From: Acidimicrobiaceae bacterium | Lineage (GTDB): Bacteria > Actinomycetota > Acidimicrobiia > Acidimicrobiales > Bog-793 | DNA: 6,492 nucleotides | Direction: 5' to 3' | Assembly (NCBI GenBank): GCA_003170375.1 | Contig: PMZN01000035.1 | Location: 2,017 to 8,508 of the forward strand | Part shown: positions 6,430-6,492 of the stretch, one piece after another | How the letters are laid out: the number at the start of each line of letters is the position of its first letter | Position numbering within the stretch: the stretch's first letter is position 1 | Notes under the pieces: generated by a model | The model's input: the letters and a program-made list of their open reading frames with translations, nothing else | The model's database searches: none | What the model was told of the DNA's origin: nothing | Translations under genes and position numbers: made by a program

Positions 6430-6492
6430 TCAGCCGTACATCAGCGAGCCCGGGGTCGTGAGCAGCTCGCCCGTCTCCAGCCACGTCTTGAG
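6430..6492 (-). CDS. C-terminal end of an unidentified upstream gene (partial)
   Basis: The last 20 codons and the TGA stop (6432-6430) of a frame that enters from the right edge and is open throughout. The residues end in LETGELLTTPGSLMYG, which reads like a real protein tail: mixed composition, and G or C at the third codon position nearly throughout. I do not recognise the family. It is on the same strand as fdsG, and the 169-base gap (6261-6429) contains the palindrome and the candidate promoter, so it is probably a separate transcription unit, though read-through is possible. Being this short, it could also be a chance open frame. Confidence 0.5.
   Translation of the reverse strand, partial: LKTWLETGELLTTPGSLMYG

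Noticed and set aside
1..6492. tRNA or rRNA genes, CRISPR arrays, insertion sequences, selenocysteine insertion element
   Set aside because: None seen. There is no spaced direct-repeat array or transposase, the catalytic codon is TGC and not TGA, and the genes are contiguous and intact.

Overview
The window carries a compact, apparently intact locus for a soluble, cytoplasmic, molybdenum- or tungsten-dependent NAD+-linked formate dehydrogenase of the FdsGBAD type, plus its maturation factor FdhD. The DNA is GC-rich, and the proteins look like those of a high-GC aerobic or facultative bacterium. An actinomycete-like host is a guess from codon use, the FdhD sequence style and a possible leaderless start; the sequence does not prove a taxon, and similar operons are common in proteobacteria.

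Layout from left to right: about 100 bases with no secure gene; fdhD on the + strand (about 106-1008); a 37-base convergent junction with a small stem-loop; then, all on the - strand and read from right to left, fdsG (6260-5763), fdsB (5763-4210), a 101-base gap, fdsA (4108-1274) and fdsD (1261-1046). Upstream of fdsG lie a perfect 34-bp palindrome covering its ribosome binding site, a candidate promoter, and the last 20 codons of another - strand gene that runs off the right edge (6430-6492).

The genes form one electron-transfer machine. FdsA oxidises formate to CO2 at a bis-MGD metal centre with a cysteine ligand (Cys371). Electrons pass through the FdsA Fe-S chain to the 4Fe-4S cluster and FMN of FdsB, where NAD+ is reduced, with the FdsG 2Fe-2S cluster alongside. 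The cysteine and histidine ligands for the whole expected set (five 4Fe-4S and two 2Fe-2S clusters) can be read directly from the three proteins. FdsD and FdhD are accessory: FdsD helps maturation or stability, and FdhD supplies sulfur to the cofactor. In the known fdsGBACD operons the FdhD-like gene (fdsC) sits between fdsA and fdsD. Here that slot is empty and fdhD faces the operon from its far end.

I find no undescribed system. The enzyme itself is a known family. The most interesting non-coding signal is the 34-bp perfect palindrome whose promoter-distal arm contains the fdsG Shine-Dalgarno sequence. It could be an RNA hairpin that masks translation of the first gene, or an operator just downstream of the promoter.
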